Shown here: in pieces, positions 1-4,947 of the stretch
Position numbering within the stretch: position 1 is the stretch's first letter
Layout: every line of letters starts with the position of its first letter
Assembly (NCBI GenBank): GCA_002299965.1
Contig: DBOM01000026.1
Location: 1 to 5,005 of the forward strand
Direction: 5' to 3'
Length of the DNA: 5,005 nucleotides
Source: Caldiserica bacterium UBA646
Lineage (GTDB): Bacteria; Caldisericota; Caldisericia; Caldisericales; Caldisericaceae
Notes under the pieces: model-generated
What the model was told of the DNA's origin: nothing
What the model saw: only the letters and a program-made list of their open reading frames with translations
The model's database searches: none
Translations under genes and position numbers: made by a program

Positions 1-163
1 GTTTTTATCTCAGACCTAAAATTGTATGGAGATGGATAAGAAATAAGCAGTTTATTTTTATAAAAAACGGCATCAAACTAATGATAGATTATCTAAAAAG
101 AAGATGAGTAACCATGAAAAGATGATCAGTCCCAATTGTTGATTAGCCTTCAAATTTTGATCT

Positions 164-436
164 TTATGGAATTATTTCACATCCATTATACTTCATAAAT
201 TCGAAATTTTTCAAGCTGATTTTTCCACTTTCAACAAGCTTTCTAATTCTTGGCAACTCCTTGGCTACTGCGTTTATTAGATTTCGAACAGCATTACAAA
301 CTAGACTGTAGGCTTCCATGCTCCACCGCTTGGTAATGTTTGCATAGAGGCAACGACCGCTCCACAACGTAGAAGACTTGTTTTTTCGTCCAATAGTAAG
401 TGACTGAGCAATTCCAAGGAAAGGATAAAGCCACAA
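164..436 (-). pseudogene. Possible gene remnant, unidentified C-terminal fragment
   Basis: A minus-strand reading frame of about 90 codons ends at TAA (164-166). Its only possible long start is a TTG at 436, and an in-frame stop lies nine bases beyond the codons for RPNAIFNV just upstream. The last 51 residues, from an internal ATG at 319, read like real protein: helical MEAYSLVCNAVRNLINAVA, then a charged stretch, ending FMKYNGCEIIP. The first 39 residues are rich in Trp, Cys and Ser and look less natural. Two other minus-strand frames are also open across about 320-490, which could mean a frameshifted, decayed gene. No ribosome binding site precedes either start. I do not recognise the family. 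A transposase or other mobile-element remnant is possible but there is no catalytic motif to support it. Chance reading frame is a real alternative. Confidence 0.25.
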
Positions 437-524
437 AACAATACATACGTTGAAGATCGCATTCGGTCGTTAATATCACATGAAAGAACATCCTTTTCTC
501 TACAAAAGAGGGAAACTCACATTT

Positions 525-1745
525 TTAAGCGTGTTTTTCCCTAATCTTCTTAGCCTTCTCAATATACTGCCTAAGCTCCCTTTCCCTAATTTTCTTTTCA
601 GGCAAAGTTTCAGGAGCATACATTAAAGGAATAACAGCCAAAAACAAGAAAAAGCTAGCCAAAGAGAAAGCCATGCTTAACGGAATTATTTCAACATAAG
701 GTTTAACTAATATGGATAAGAAACCGGCAAGAATGTAGGGGAGCCCACCTACAAGGTAGTATTTTTCTTTCTCATAGTCTCCCGCAAGATCTCCCCATAA
801 AGTCATGAAGAAAACCGATGCAAACATCCCCCAAGTGATGCCATCAAGGATTGTATAAATGTACCATGAAATAGGGAATTCAGGTAAAAGGCTTAGCACA
901 GCATATTCAATGCCTAACATGACGAAACCAGCTATTATTACTCGCTTTCTACCTACAATATCTGCTAATATGCCCCCTATTAAAGCAAAAAAGCCTGTCA
1001 ATGCGAATTCAACAAATCCAACAAAAATGTAGAAGTCCCCAAAAAGGTTCTCCAATAGTGGTGCTTCTATAAAGTTCACAAGGCAGAACATAATCCAAGG
1101 AATCAAATATAGAATCATATCTTTTCTGCGCAGAATAGAGGAATAAGCAGAAGGATTGAGTGTTTGTTGAATTTTTCCTTTACTTTTTGTGGAGAAGAAA
1201 AAAGTAATAAGACCAAGTCCTCTCCAAATTGCAAGTGCCAGAAATGCTAAAACGGAATTGAGCGTATTTATGAGTAACGCCAAAAGAAGAATTCCGAAGC
1301 CAACAGCGCTCCATGTTATTCCTCCATGGATTCCACGGTTTTCAACAAACGTTACATCAGCAAAATAAGCTAGACATGAGGGAAGGCCTACTCCAATTGA
1401 AATTCCTAAAAAAAGTGAGATCAAAATATTTATTGATGTGCTGTTGCTTGCGACTGTGGTTAACAGCGCCGACATAACAGCTCCAGCAAGCATCCACAAG
1501 AGAAAAGAAATTTCTCTTTCACGTGGACAAATTATTGACCCTAAGATGGCTGAACTAGCAACACCTGCAAAGTGAACAGCGAAGAGCACTAAAGTTTCAG
1601 CAACAGAAACATATAGGTTGTTTATGGAGCTATTAAACATCGCCCATGTTAATGTGTACCATGTGAGGCTATTGAATACTATTATAAATGCCGGAAGAAA
1701 TTCTTTCCAAATGATCTTTGATTTGGAGACGTTTCCAGACTGCAT
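525..1745 (-). CDS. Major facilitator superfamily (MFS) transporter
   Basis: A 406-residue integral membrane protein with about 12 hydrophobic segments (roughly residues 15-36, 48-72, 80-97, 105-129, 140-160, 165-185, 210-228, 238-260, 267-287, 292-316, 329-348, 353-376). The MFS signature between TM8 and TM9 is clear: GGILADIVGRKR at 258-269. The equivalent loop in the first half (about 69-79, with CPRERE) is degenerate. A charged cytoplasmic linker lies between the halves (about 186-209). The C-terminal tail is long and basic/acidic (PETLPEKKIRERELRQY, from 378) and probably forms a cytoplasmic helix. The ATG at 1745 is preceded by AGGTT at a spacing of nine bases. Length is usual for an MFS protein. 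It is the last of three same-strand genes, 194 bases after the polyprenyl-synthetase-like gene. Family assignment is firm; the substrate and direction of transport cannot be read from the sequence. Export of a product made by the two neighbouring enzymes is only inference. Confidence 0.9.
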   Translation of the reverse strand: MQSGNVSKSKIIWKEFLPAFIIVFNSLTWYTLTWAMFNSSINNLYVSVAETLVLFAVHFAGVASSAILGSIICPREREISFLLWMLAGAVMSALLTTVASNSTSINILISLFLGISIGVGLPSCLAYFADVTFVENRGIHGGITWSAVGFGILLLALLINTLNSVLAFLALAIWRGLGLITFFFSTKSKGKIQQTLNPSAYSSILRRKDMILYLIPWIMFCLVNFIEAPLLENLFGDFYIFVGFVEFALTGFFALIGGILADIVGRKRVIIAGFVMLGIEYAVLSLLPEFPISWYIYTILDGITWGMFASVFFMTLWGDLAGDYEKEKYYLVGGLPYILAGFLSILVKPYVEIIPLSMAFSLASFFLFLAVIPLMYAPETLPEKKIRERELRQYIEKAKKIREKHA

Positions 1746-1754
1746 TTTTTGTGC

Positions 1755-1759
1755 AACCT
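1755..1759 (-). promoter_or_regulatory. Ribosome binding site of the MFS gene
   Basis: The minus strand reads AGGTT here, nine bases before the ATG at 1745. It is a partial match to the archaeal GGTGAT-type Shine-Dalgarno and supports this start. Confidence 0.45.
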
Positions 1760-1790
1760 ATTACTCAAAAGTAGTGTTTTAAGATAAAAC

Positions 1791-1805
1791 ATTTTTTAAG
1801 CGAAA
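1791..1805 (-). promoter_or_regulatory. Candidate TATA/BRE promoter of the MFS gene
   Basis: The minus strand reads TTTCGCTTAAAAAAT, an archaeal-style TATA box with an upstream BRE-like stretch. Transcription would begin about 25 bases downstream near 1771, leaving a leader of about 25 bases that contains the AGGTT ribosome site. A second AT-rich candidate (TTTTATCTTAAAA) lies at about 1777-1789. The assignment rests on spacing only. Confidence 0.4.
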
Positions 1806-1870
1806 TGTTTCTGTATTTGTGTTCAACAGCAAATCTTAAGTAGTAGATGCGTTGTACAGATAATTGTGAT

Positions 1871-1877
1871 AGGGGAG
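1871..1877 (+). promoter_or_regulatory. Shine-Dalgarno-like AGGGGAG before a tiny reading frame
   Basis: AGGGGAG lies four bases before an ATG at 1882 on the plus strand. It is purine-rich and complementary in part to the 16S 3' end. It is also part of an imperfect inverted repeat with CTTCCCT (1921-1927), so it may be structural rather than a ribosome site. Confidence 0.25.
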
Positions 1878-1925
1878 TAAAATGAAGAAGGTAAAGAAAC
1901 GGAAGGTTCCGGTTCGAACTCTTCC
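1877..1925 (-). terminator. Hairpin plus pyrimidine-rich tail, candidate terminator
   Basis: GGAAGGTTC (1901-1909) pairs with GAAC (1916-1919) and CTTCC (1921-1925) around a six-base loop, with a single bulged base at 1920, giving nine base pairs. Read on the minus strand, the hairpin lies just after the stop of the polyprenyl-synthetase-like gene (1940-1942) and is followed by a pyrimidine-rich run (TTTCTTTACCTTCTTCATTT). That arrangement suits termination of the upstream transcript. An outer inverted repeat GTGATA (1866-1871) / TATCAC (1935-1940) encloses it. Archaeal termination often needs only a U-rich tract, so the role of the hairpin is inferred. Confidence 0.4.
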
Positions 1926-1932
1926 CTTATAG
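1882..1932 (+). CDS. Possible 16-residue basic micropeptide
   Basis: The plus strand has ATG (1882) to TAG (1930-1932), reading MKKVKKRKVPVRTLPL, a very basic peptide with seven Lys/Arg in the first eight residues after Met. AGGGGAG precedes the ATG at a short spacing. The frame lies in the gap between two minus-strand genes, opposite their direction. It could be a leader peptide, the truncated N-terminus of a lost gene, or chance; the strong hairpin at 1901-1925 overlaps its second half and gives a competing explanation for conservation. I do not recognise it. Confidence 0.2.
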   Translation: MKKVKKRKVPVRTLPL

Positions 1933-1939
1933 ATTATCA

Positions 1940-2938
1940 CTATAAATCCTCCAATGTAGACGCTGCAAAGTTTTTGAGTAGGACTTTTAACTCCTTAACC
2001 CTCATTTTTGAAATTAAATGAATGCTTTCTTCCGCTAGATCCCTCATCATTTTTTTAAGTTTCCTCACATTTCTTGCCTCGAAAACTATGTCAAGGAGTT
2101 CATCAGCATCCTTGCTTGTTACTTGTTTTTTTGCAAGTAACTTTTGGATCCTTTCCTTTGAGTTTTTATCTTGTATGGCATATAAAACTGGGATGGGTAA
2201 ACATTCATTGTGCATACGGTGAGATAGTTCTTCGATTTCGAAAACATCTATGAATTCTTCTCTTAACGTTGCTAATATCCCTAGAATTCTTCCATATTTT
2301 GTCAAAACTTCAATTTCGCTGTTTGTTCCTTCCCCTACTATTGCACCAATCCGCATGTCTGCCTCAACACTAGCCGCTTTCATTTTAAGGATTTGCATAT
2401 ACTCCTCTGGTGCAACGTTCGTCTTTCCTTTCAGGTTTGATTCTAAGGCATGCGCGCTTCCAAGCTCGAGAAGTGACCTTTTAAGGGTTTCAAAGATTTC
2501 TTTTACTTTTTCTTCCGGTAATTTTTCAATTGATTTGCCGAGGAGAGTGAAACCACTTACAAAAAACACATTTCCTAAAATAAGTGCCATATCCTGTCCA
2601 AATTTTCCAAAAACAGTTGGTCTTCCATACTTTATATCTGATTTATCAATAATATCATCGTGTATATCAAGGGCGGCTGCTATCATAGCGATGACTGCTT
2701 GAACCTCTACCACTTTGTCTGGGTTTCCACCCACCGCTTCACAAGCTATTGAAAACAATCCAGGATGGGAGAAATTTTTCCAATTTGAAGTATAATATTC
2801 AAATGCTCCACGTAGTTTTTCGCATTTAATTATTTCCGTTAAAACAGTTTTCCTTGCAAAGTCAATTCCTTTTTTGCTTCTTTTCTCAAGGATTTCTAAG
2901 AGCATCTCAGATGTTTTTTTGTGTTTTCTAGGACTCAT
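1940..2938 (-). CDS. Divergent polyprenyl-synthetase-like protein (class I isoprenoid fold)
   Basis: About 332 residues from ATG 2938; residue numbers here use a longer reading from TTG 2980 (346 residues, ATG = residue 15). The protein is helical and matches trans-isoprenyl diphosphate synthases. The first aspartate-rich motif is intact (HDDIID, D108/D109/D112), followed by GRPTVFGKFGQDMALILGN (119-137), as in the family. K201 matches the conserved Lys of the KT motif, but the Thr is Ala. Several canonical residues are missing. GGKRxRP is replaced by WKNFSHP (67-73), the RR pair after motif one by KY (117-118), and the second DDxxD by EEFID (241-245). The usual Lys residues after motif two are not evident. 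The fold is confident, but ordinary chain elongation with IPP is doubtful. It may be a terpene-synthase-like enzyme, a prenyl transferase to another acceptor, or a partner subunit. The ATG at 2938 is preferred because a TATA box sits at leaderless spacing. It lies 93 bases after the reductase gene, which may supply or modify its prenyl substrate. Confidence 0.8.
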   Translation of the reverse strand: MSPRKHKKTSEMLLEILEKRSKKGIDFARKTVLTEIIKCEKLRGAFEYYTSNWKNFSHPGLFSIACEAVGGNPDKVVEVQAVIAMIAAALDIHDDIIDKSDIKYGRPTVFGKFGQDMALILGNVFFVSGFTLLGKSIEKLPEEKVKEIFETLKRSLLELGSAHALESNLKGKTNVAPEEYMQILKMKAASVEADMRIGAIVGEGTNSEIEVLTKYGRILGILATLREEFIDVFEIEELSHRMHNECLPIPVLYAIQDKNSKERIQKLLAKKQVTSKDADELLDIVFEARNVRKLKKMMRDLAEESIHLISKMRVKELKVLLKNFAASTLEDL

Positions 2939-2960
2939 AATCTTCTTTATGCTGTTAGCT

Positions 2961-2970
2961 ATATTTAAAA
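2961..2970 (-). promoter_or_regulatory. TATA box, probably driving a leaderless transcript
   Basis: The minus strand reads TTTTAAATAT. Its centre is about 27 bases before the ATG at 2938, so transcription should start at or very near that ATG. No convincing Shine-Dalgarno precedes either the ATG at 2938 or the TTG at 2980. Together these favour the ATG start and a leaderless mRNA separate from the upstream reductase transcript. Confidence 0.5.
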
Positions 2971-3031
2971 CTAATAACAATTTTTGTTGGAGAAATTTCG
3001 CGCGCTCAAAATGGTTATTGTTGGAAATGGC

Positions 3032-4117
3032 TCAGTTGCTACTTAGCAAAAGTTTTAGTTGACACAAGAAATTTTCAAAAATATACTGAAGCCATAAAAA
3101 GAATCCTAAATTACTATAGAACGTTAAAAAAGTCTTTGTTCCATAGTATAATTCGTCACCGTATTCTTTTCGCCAATACCTTTCAAAAAGATGTAGATCT
3201 CCGTCTAAAAATGCTAAACCGCAAAGCATTCCTCCCTTCATAGCATAATAGATGCCTGCACCGCTTATCGGATTTACATGACCAGCTGCGTCACCGATTA
3301 ATGCCCAATTCATGCCAGAACATGGAAAATCAAAGAAATCCTTCATCCATATGACCGGTACTAAATGAGTGAAGAAATGTCCTTTAAGGAGTTTTAGCCG
3401 TTTTCCAGCGGGGTGTGATAAGATGAACTTATCCAATGACTGTTTTAATTTCTTTCCTGTTTCCATGCTTCCGATACCAACGTTTATGCTCGTTCTTTTA
3501 GGAAAAATCCATATGAAACCTCCTTTTTGCACATATTCATGTGAGTAATAGGCTTCTACCGTATTTTTGGCGAATACTTTCTCTATATACTTGCTTGAAC
3601 ATGGAAAATTATAGCCGACGGTTGCGGCTAAGAATTGTGGAAGAATAGGCCTAAAAACGTATTTTCTTATGAGTGATGGACAACCATCTGCTCCTATAAG
3701 AACTTTAACCTTTACACATCTATCTTTATTGGTTTTTAATATCCAGCCATTCTCCCCTTTTGTTACTTGACTTACCTTTTCATCGAAAAAAGCCACACTT
3801 TTATTTTTTAACGCCTTTTGGAGCAGGTAATAGTCAAAATCCTTCCTTGAAATTAAAAACAGCGAAGGCTTCAAAAATAATTTTACACGGAATTTAAATC
3901 TCTCAGCTAAAAACCATCTTATCTCGTTTTCTAAAAGTTCCTCTGGAATATTGAATTCATCAACGACTCTATCTTCAATAAGTCCTCCGCATGGTTTTTC
4001 CCTAGGATGAGAATGATCAAAAAGGGCTACTTTAACTCCTGCTCTTCCTAGAACTTGTGCGCAGGAGGAGCCTGCAACTCCAGCTCCAACAATCCCAACT
4101 TCAAAAGTGTTTGGCAC
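3032..4117 (-). CDS. Geranylgeranyl reductase family FAD-dependent oxidoreductase
   Basis: A 361-residue flavoprotein of the geranylgeranyl reductase/digeranylgeranylglycerophospholipid reductase group, which saturates isoprenoid double bonds in archaeal membrane lipids. The N-terminal Rossmann motif is GAGVAG (11-16), with an acidic residue (D34) at the end of the second strand. KPCGG (41-45) matches the family's Cys-Gly-Gly motif near the flavin. SRKDFD (90-95) fits the RxxFD position, GADGCPSLIRK (142-152) is the middle dinucleotide motif, and FIWIFP (201-206) matches the family's WxFP substrate-side motif. GDAAGHVNPISGAGIYYAMKGG occupies 275-296 (FAD-ribityl contact region). The C-terminal helices are short, so the protein is slightly smaller than many family members (around 390 or more). 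The GTG start at 4117 is supported by AGGTGA nine bases upstream and an in-frame stop just beyond. It is the first of the three same-strand genes. Whether the substrate is a membrane lipid, a free prenyl diphosphate or a quinone side chain is unknown. Confidence 0.88.
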   Translation of the reverse strand: MPNTFEVGIVGAGVAGSSCAQVLGRAGVKVALFDHSHPREKPCGGLIEDRVVDEFNIPEELLENEIRWFLAERFKFRVKLFLKPSLFLISRKDFDYYLLQKALKNKSVAFFDEKVSQVTKGENGWILKTNKDRCVKVKVLIGADGCPSLIRKYVFRPILPQFLAATVGYNFPCSSKYIEKVFAKNTVEAYYSHEYVQKGGFIWIFPKRTSINVGIGSMETGKKLKQSLDKFILSHPAGKRLKLLKGHFFTHLVPVIWMKDFFDFPCSGMNWALIGDAAGHVNPISGAGIYYAMKGGMLCGLAFLDGDLHLFERYWRKEYGDELYYGTKTFLTFYSNLGFFLWLQYIFENFLCQLKLLLSSN

Positions 4118-4126
4118 CGCATCAGT

Positions 4127-4132
4127 TCACCT
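4127..4132 (-). promoter_or_regulatory. Ribosome binding site deciding a GTG start
   Basis: The minus strand reads AGGTGA, nine bases before the GTG at 4117. An in-frame TGA overlaps this site, so no longer in-frame start is possible. An ATG at 4122 is nearer the ribosome site but in the wrong frame. Confidence 0.65.
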
Positions 4133-4176
4133 TTTGCGCGTTATTCAATTAAATTGTTTATGATTAACTGAACTAT

Positions 4177-4185
4177 TATTTAAAA
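4177..4185 (-). promoter_or_regulatory. Candidate TATA box of the reductase gene
   Basis: The minus strand reads TTTTAAATA, much like the box before the polyprenyl-synthetase-like gene. A start site about 25 bases downstream (near 4155) would leave a leader of about 40 bases containing AGGTGA. A second AT-rich candidate, GTTATATATT, lies at 4199-4208. Confidence 0.4.
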
Positions 4186-4264
4186 TCGTAGTCTTAAGAA
4201 TATATAACATCACTTTAAAACATCACTTATCTACACTCAGCTTGTCAATTTTGAATGCGATTAA

Positions 4265-4374
4265 TGCGGTTCAGAAACCGATAAAACCGTAGAGGAAGCA
4301 AGGAAGCTACGGGAGCAGGATTCAGGTACATCTGCACCTACAATGACGTGATGCTGTTCAGGAAGCGAAAGTAA
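4265..4374 (+). pseudogene. Frameshifted 3' end of a decayed gene, possibly a tyrosine recombinase
   Basis: One plus-strand frame (4265 to about 4315, preceded by TAA at 4262-4264) reads ETDKTVEEARKLRE. The next frame (about 4316-4374) continues GFRYICTYNDVMLFRKRK and ends at TAA 4372-4374. Adding one G near 4315 would join them as KLREAGFRYIC, so a one-base deletion is the simplest explanation. The joined tail (TVEEARKL..AGF.Y.C....ML.FRKRK) resembles, from memory, the C-terminus of archaeal tyrosine recombinases/integrases and related archaeal proteins. No catalytic Arg/His/Tyr motif remains, so the family call is tentative, but coding origin is likely. The local base composition is higher in G+C than the flanking sequence. 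It lies in the gap between the padR-like and reductase genes and may mark an old integration site. Confidence 0.45.
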
Positions 4375-4392
4375 GAAAGCATACTATTTGTC

Positions 4393-4710
4393 CTAAAAAC
4401 CTTCTAATTGTTCTTTTAGTATGCTATTGTATGCTTCTACGTATTGTATTCCTTTCCTAGTTATTGTGTAAACTTTTCTAGTTCTTCCCCCTTGCCGTTG
4501 TTTTTCGCTTGTTAAGAAGCCTTTCCGTTCTAGATTGTTAAGCAGCGGATACAGTGCGCCGTGTCTTAGTCTCACGCCGAATTTTGCTTCTACTTGCTTT
4601 TTTATTTTGTAGCCCCACATGGGTTGGGTTTGGATAAGCCTTAACATTTGGATGTCTAGCAGGTTTTTGGTTATGCGTTGAACAATTTCTTTTCTGAAAG
4701 TTTCAGCCAA
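4393..4710 (-). CDS. PadR family transcriptional regulator
   Basis: A 105-residue winged-helix DNA-binding protein. The N-terminal helix (about 8-28) leads to the family signature PMWGYKI (30-36). Next come the recognition-helix region GALYPLLNNLERKGFL (51-66) and the beta-wing RTRKVYTITRKG (76-87). A short C-terminal helix (about 88-105) would make the dimer contact; the long C-terminal domain of larger PadR proteins is absent, as in the small subfamily. The start is TTG at 4710, supported by AGAGAGTGA four bases upstream; no in-frame ATG or GTG is available nearby. PadR proteins usually repress a neighbouring gene and often their own, releasing on binding a small hydrophobic ligand. The divergent gene starting at 4948 and the repeats in the shared upstream region fit local control. 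The effector cannot be predicted. Confidence 0.9.
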   Translation of the reverse strand: MAETFRKEIVQRITKNLLDIQMLRLIQTQPMWGYKIKKQVEAKFGVRLRHGALYPLLNNLERKGFLTSEKQRQGGRTRKVYTITRKGIQYVEAYNSILKEQLEGF

Positions 4711-4714
4711 TTTT

Positions 4715-4723
4715 TCACTCTCT
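4715..4723 (-). promoter_or_regulatory. Ribosome binding site of the PadR gene
   Basis: The minus strand reads AGAGAGTGA, four bases before the TTG at 4710. It resembles the archaeal GGTGA-type site and supports this unusual start codon. Confidence 0.4.
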
Positions 4724-4759
4724 AAACGTGTTCTGTTTTGAACTGGTCTATGTTTGAGC

Positions 4760-4767
4760 TTATTTAA
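4760..4767 (-). promoter_or_regulatory. Candidate TATA box of the PadR gene
   Basis: The minus strand reads TTAAATAA, about 50 bases before the TTG start. Initiation would fall near 4739, leaving a leader of about 29 bases that includes the ribosome site. Confidence 0.4.
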
Positions 4768-4790
4768 TTTATGTAGAAAATGGAATATTT

Positions 4791-4831
4791 TGGTATGCTT
4801 TGGTATGCTTTTTTATGTTTGTGGTAAGCAT
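4791..4831. promoter_or_regulatory. Putative PadR operator: tandem TGGTATGCTT plus inverted AAGCAT
   Basis: TGGTATGCTT occurs twice head to tail (4791-4800, 4801-4810), and AAGCAT, the inverse of ATGCTT, follows at 4826-4831. The cluster sits between two divergent TATA boxes (4760-4767 minus, 4837-4844 plus), directly abutting the right one, where a bound protein could block both promoters. Further copies of the octamer lie in and just after the padR-like gene (4377-4384, 4429-4436). Binding by this PadR protein is inferred from location and symmetry. Confidence 0.4.
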
Positions 4832-4836
4832 GAACC

Positions 4837-4844
4837 TTTATATC
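4837..4844 (+). promoter_or_regulatory. TATA box of the right-hand divergent gene
   Basis: TTTATATC follows GAACC (4832-4836), which may serve as the BRE. Transcription would start about 25 bases on, near 4866, giving a leader of about 80 bases that contains two hairpins. Confidence 0.5.
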
Positions 4845-4871
4845 TTTGTTTAGGCTCTATAGAGTCTTGAG

Positions 4872-4893
4872 ATATGTCTTAAAAAGGACATAT
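4872..4893. promoter_or_regulatory. ATATGTC-N8-GACATAT palindrome, possible PadR-type operator
   Basis: ATATGTC (4872-4878) and GACATAT (4887-4893) are a perfect 7-bp inverted repeat with eight bases between. The core is ATGT-N10-ACAT, close to the ATGT-N8-ACAT dyads described for PadR-family operators such as those of PadR and LmrR. It lies just after the predicted transcription start, a typical repressor position. It could equally form an RNA hairpin in the leader. It differs in sequence from the GTATGCTT cluster, so the two divergent regulators might each use one element. Confidence 0.4.
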
Positions 4894-4902
4894 AGTAGCT
4901 AA

Positions 4903-4925
4903 GTCTAACAGAAAAACTGTTAGAC
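4903..4925 (+). repeat. Perfect 9-bp hairpin in the 5' leader
   Basis: GTCTAACAG (4903-4911) pairs fully with CTGTTAGAC (4917-4925) around an AAAAA loop. It lies 22 bases before the ATG at 4948. It is followed by A residues rather than T, so it is not a plus-strand intrinsic terminator. Its right arm, with one more base (ACTGTTAGAC), recurs at 4992-5001 inside the coding sequence. Confidence 0.6.
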
Positions 4926-4934
4926 AAAAATACA

Positions 4935-4940
4935 GAAGGG
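4935..4940 (+). promoter_or_regulatory. Ribosome binding site of the right-hand gene
   Basis: GAAGGG lies seven bases before the ATG at 4948. The nearest in-frame stop upstream is TAG at 4921-4923, and no alternative ATG lies between. Confidence 0.5.
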
Positions 4941-4947
4941 AAATAGA

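Noticed and set aside
54..65. TTTTTATAAAAA palindrome near the left end
   Set aside because: Low-complexity A/T symmetry in AT-rich sequence, with no gene placed to use it as a promoter or terminator.
495..515. Short inverted repeat CTTTT/AAAAG after the MFS stop as a terminator
   Set aside because: Only about five A-T-rich base pairs with a large loop; the pyrimidine-rich run could still end transcription, but the hairpin is too weak to annotate.
1871..1927. tRNA-like piece (7-bp acceptor-like stem and GGTTCGAAC resembling a T-loop)
   Set aside because: Only 57 bases long, the T-stem does not pair, and no anticodon or D arm can be drawn. A hairpin or terminator explains it better.
2022..2222. 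A 66-codon plus-strand open frame
   Set aside because: Antisense to the same gene; Ser/Leu/Phe-rich translation typical of a complementary-strand shadow, with no ribosome site of note.
2250..2702. A 150-codon plus-strand open frame opposite the polyprenyl-synthetase-like gene
   Set aside because: It lies antisense to a gene with clear family motifs, is low in recognisable protein features, and is best explained as a shadow of that gene's codon pattern.
2874..3062. A 62-codon plus-strand open frame across the gene junction
   Set aside because: Overlaps the ends of two well-supported minus-strand genes and has no motif or plausible start signals.
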